Below, piece after piece: positions 37,513 to 39,602 of a DNA stretch of 39,602 nucleotides (the stretch's first letter is position 1; the number at the start of each line of letters is the position of its first letter). The notes under the pieces are model-generated. The model was not told the DNA's origin. It ran no database searches and saw only the letters and a program-made list of their open reading frames with translations. The stretch covers positions 1 through 39,602 of the forward strand of contig JAIEPW010000118.1 of NCBI GenBank assembly GCA_019748195.1, in the 5' to 3' direction. Source of the DNA: Bryobacteraceae bacterium (GTDB lineage Bacteria; Acidobacteriota; Terriglobia; Bryobacterales; Bryobacteraceae). Position numbers and translations under genes: made by a program.

Positions 37513-39602
37513 ATGAGAACAGTTGTCCAGGACCTGAAGTACGCGCTGCGCATCATGGCGGGCAACCGCACCTTCACAGCGGCGGCAATCGCCTGCCTGG
37601 CGTTGGGGATCGGCGCGACCACCGCGATCTTCAGCGTGGCCTACGCGGTGCTGCTGAAGCCGCTGCCGTACCGCAATCCGGAGCAACTGGTCCGCCTGTA
37701 CACGGAATGGCCGACGTGGCCCAAGGGCGCCTTGAAGCGGTTCTGGACCTCACCGCCGGAGTTCGATGATCTGAAGCGCGAGCTTACGTCATACCAGACG
37801 CTGGAGGCCTGGTCTGCCGGCGGCGTGAACCTGGCGGGCGGCGGCGCGCAGGAGCCGATGCGCGTGAACGCCACGCAGGTGACGGGCGGGCTGCTGGGAG
37901 CCCTCGGCGCATCGCCGCTGCACGGCCGGGCGATCGCGCCGGCGGACGATCAGCCGGGAATCACGCGCGTGGCTGTTCTCTCGTATTCCCTCTTCCAGCG
38001 CGCCTTCGGAGGAGATCGGGGCGTGATCGGCCGCACGGTCCAGATCAACGGGAGCAACGCCACCGTGGTCGGCGTAATGCCCCCGGAGTTCCGGTTCCCT
38101 CCCGGGGAGGCGGACCCGACGGAGCTTTGGTATCCGGCGCAATTGGGACCGCCGAATCCGCAGCGGCGAGGCTCGCATTTCCTCTACGTGCTGGGCCGCC
38201 TGAAGGACGGCATCAGCGTGGAGCAAGCTCGCCAGGAACTCGACCGCTACGTGAACATGAAAGGCGAAACCGCCGGAAATACAAATCACCAGTTCAATCC
38301 AAAGACGCACACGCTGGTGGCGCACGGACTTCATGACGAGGTGGCGGGTCCGGTGAAGAGCGCGGTGTGGATGTTGCTCGGCGCGGTGGGATTCGTGCTG
38401 CTGATCGCCTGCGTGAACGCGGCGAACCTGCTGCTGGCGCGCGCCGAGGCGCGGCAGCGCGAGATCGCGGTCCGCCAGGCGATCGGCGCGGGCACGGGCC
38501 GCCTGCTGCGGCAGTTTCTTACCGAGGGGGTTTTGCTGGCCGGCGCCGGCGCGATCGCGGGCGTGCTTCTGGCCGCGCTGGGGCTCAGGATCCTGATCGC
38601 CGCGGGATCCGCGAGCATTCCCCGCGCCGCCGAAATCGGGCTGAACGGTCCGGTGCTGCTGGCGACGGTGCTGATCACTTTGCTGACCGGCGTGCTGTTC
38701 GGGCTCGCGCCGCTGCTGCATCTGGCGTCCAAGAATGTTCATGAATCGCTGAAGGCGGCCGCCGGACGCACCACGGCGGGCGCCAGCTCGGCCTGGTTTC
38801 GCAACGGCATGGTGGTGACGGAGCTCGCGCTGGCGCTGGTGCTGCTGATCGGCACCGGCCTGATGGTGCGCGCGTTCTGGAAGCTGCTGGCGGTGGACGG
38901 CGGCTTCAACCCCAGCAACGTCATCACCATGCGGCTCGTGCTGCCCGCTACCACCTATACCGACAGCACCAGGACCACCGCGTTCTGGCGCGGGTTGGAG
39001 CAGCGCGTCCGCAGCCTTCCCGGCATCGAAGCGGTGGCGGTGGCGGACGACCTGGCCCCGACCATGCAACTGGACGCCAACGACACCTTCATCGAGAACT
39101 TCGTGCAACGGGAAGGCGGGCCGATTCAGAACATCGACTATTGGACCATCGTGGGCCACCAGTACTTCGACGTAATGAAGATGCGGCTGATCGAAGGCCG
39201 CACCTTCGACGAGCGCGACGGTCCGGGGTCGAACCCGGTGGTGATGGTCAGCAAGACGATGGCCGAGACGTACTGGCCGGGACAGAGCGCGGTGGGCCGC
39301 CGGGTGCGGCCCCCGTTCGGCCCCTCCAGCACCGGACCCTGGTTCACTGTGGTCGGCGTGGTGAACGACGTCAAGAACGGCGGGCTGGACAAGCCTTCGG
39401 GAACCGAGCTGTATTTCGCGCACGCGCAGCTTTCGGGCACGCAGTTCGCGCTGCGGGGCGTCACGCTGTTGGCGCGCACCAAGGGCGATCCTCTGGCGGC
39501 GGCGCCGGGCATCCGTTCCCAGATTCGCGAGATGGACGCGGCGCTGCCGGTGTCACGCGTGCGCAGCCTGGAGGAGGTGCTGGAAAGCGCGCAGGCGCGG
39601 CC
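37513..39602 (+). CDS. ADOP-family permease, 5' part (runs off the right edge)
   Basis: About 696 residues are open from ATG 37513, which has a GGGAGAG site upstream, to the last base. The start MRTVVQDLKYALRIMAGNRT and the helix with LALGIGATTAIFSVAYAVLL fit the family. MacB_PCD follows, then three helices with AEARQREIAVRQAIGAGTGR between the first two and a helix near 435-455, and then the second periplasmic domain. Full members have about 800-820 residues, so roughly the last 100-120 are cut off by the window. The other permease of this family in the window is at 7491. No ATPase gene lies nearby. Confidence 0.92.
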   Translation, partial: MRTVVQDLKYALRIMAGNRTFTAAAIACLALGIGATTAIFSVAYAVLLKPLPYRNPEQLVRLYTEWPTWPKGALKRFWTSPPEFDDLKRELTSYQTLEAWSAGGVNLAGGGAQEPMRVNATQVTGGLLGALGASPLHGRAIAPADDQPGITRVAVLSYSLFQRAFGGDRGVIGRTVQINGSNATVVGVMPPEFRFPPGEADPTELWYPAQLGPPNPQRRGSHFLYVLGRLKDGISVEQARQELDRYVNMKGETAGNTNHQFNPKTHTLVAHGLHDEVAGPVKSAVWMLLGAVGFVLLIACVNAANLLLARAEARQREIAVRQAIGAGTGRLLRQFLTEGVLLAGAGAIAGVLLAALGLRILIAAGSASIPRAAEIGLNGPVLLATVLITLLTGVLFGLAPLLHLASKNVHESLKAAAGRTTAGASSAWFRNGMVVTELALALVLLIGTGLMVRAFWKLLAVDGGFNPSNVITMRLVLPATTYTDSTRTTAFWRGLEQRVRSLPGIEAVAVADDLAPTMQLDANDTFIENFVQREGGPIQNIDYWTIVGHQYFDVMKMRLIEGRTFDERDGPGSNPVVMVSKTMAETYWPGQSAVGRRVRPPFGPSSTGPWFTVVGVVNDVKNGGLDKPSGTELYFAHAQLSGTQFALRGVTLLARTKGDPLAAAPGIRSQIREMDAALPVSRVRSLEEVLESAQAR

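Noticed and set aside
37789-39423. 544-residue open frame on the minus strand
   Set aside because: It covers the ADOP permease gene, whose frame shows clear family motifs from 37513 to the edge; the minus frame has no domain and a shadow composition.

Overview
The window is GC-rich, densely coded, and reads as a chromosomal segment of an Acidobacteriota bacterium, most likely of the Solibacter/Bryobacter lineage. The main evidence is two very long FtsX/MacB-like permeases with no ATPase gene beside them (7491-9950, and 37513 to the right edge). They fit the 'acidobacterial duplicated orphan permease' (ADOP) family. Gram-negative envelope genes (two heptosyltransferases, an outer-membrane beta-barrel, TonB-type and PEP-CTERM proteins) and multihaem cytochrome genes agree. 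The lineage is inferred from gene families; there is no rRNA gene here.

Left part (1-9950, mostly + strand): a tiny monohaem cytochrome-like protein, a YheT-type alpha/beta hydrolase, two translationally coupled MacB-like permeases, a secreted Vps62-like protein with an unusual 11-residue-repeat tail, a decayed REP-associated tyrosine transposase in a nest of REP-like repeats (about 4860-6165), a deoxyhypusine-synthase-like enzyme and a complete ADOP permease.

Middle part (9952-24744): a tightly packed minus-strand operon runs DUF309 protein, Asp-box protein, HyuB-like protein, heptosyltransferase II, a degenerate nucleotidyltransferase-like protein, heptosyltransferase I and an isoprenylcysteine-methyltransferase-like membrane protein. 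Four of its junctions are ATGA or GTGA stop/start overlaps. Next come a membrane glycosyltransferase 2, an operon of signal peptidase I, mannose-1-phosphate guanylyltransferase and a class A beta-lactamase-like hydrolase, a methyltransferase, an ExeA/PEP-CTERM-type ATPase, a GNAT-like protein coupled to an acyl carrier protein, a divergent polysaccharide-deacetylase-like gene and a beta-barrel protein. Much of this would serve surface polysaccharide and envelope building.

Right part (24941-39602): a dehydrogenase of the PQQ-sugar-dehydrogenase fold coupled to a seven-haem cytochrome, tRNA-Tyr and tRNA-Thr, an SRPBCC protein, and then the most striking region. This is a tandem array (27590-30685) of three paralogous PEP-CTERM surface proteins plus the 3' relic of a fourth. 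Each intact gene has its own upstream element; two of these are textbook sigma-54 -24/-12 boxes. The first two genes and the relic share an almost identical terminator. After the array come an unrecognised protein, a sialate O-acetylesterase-like protein, a second SRPBCC protein, a DUF4159 protein, tRNA-Ala, a TIGR02444-type protein, a short-chain dehydrogenase, a TonB/Sel1 protein and the start of a second ADOP permease.

The best candidate for something new is the PEP-CTERM array: a repeated promoter-gene-terminator cassette with sigma-54-like control, a conserved 5'-leader hairpin, a deletion relic, and a sharp mosaic of identical and diverged blocks that suggests gene conversion. Second-tier leads are the 11-residue repeat tail, the pseudoenzyme-like nucleotidyltransferase between heptosyltransferases, and the ACP plus GNAT pair.
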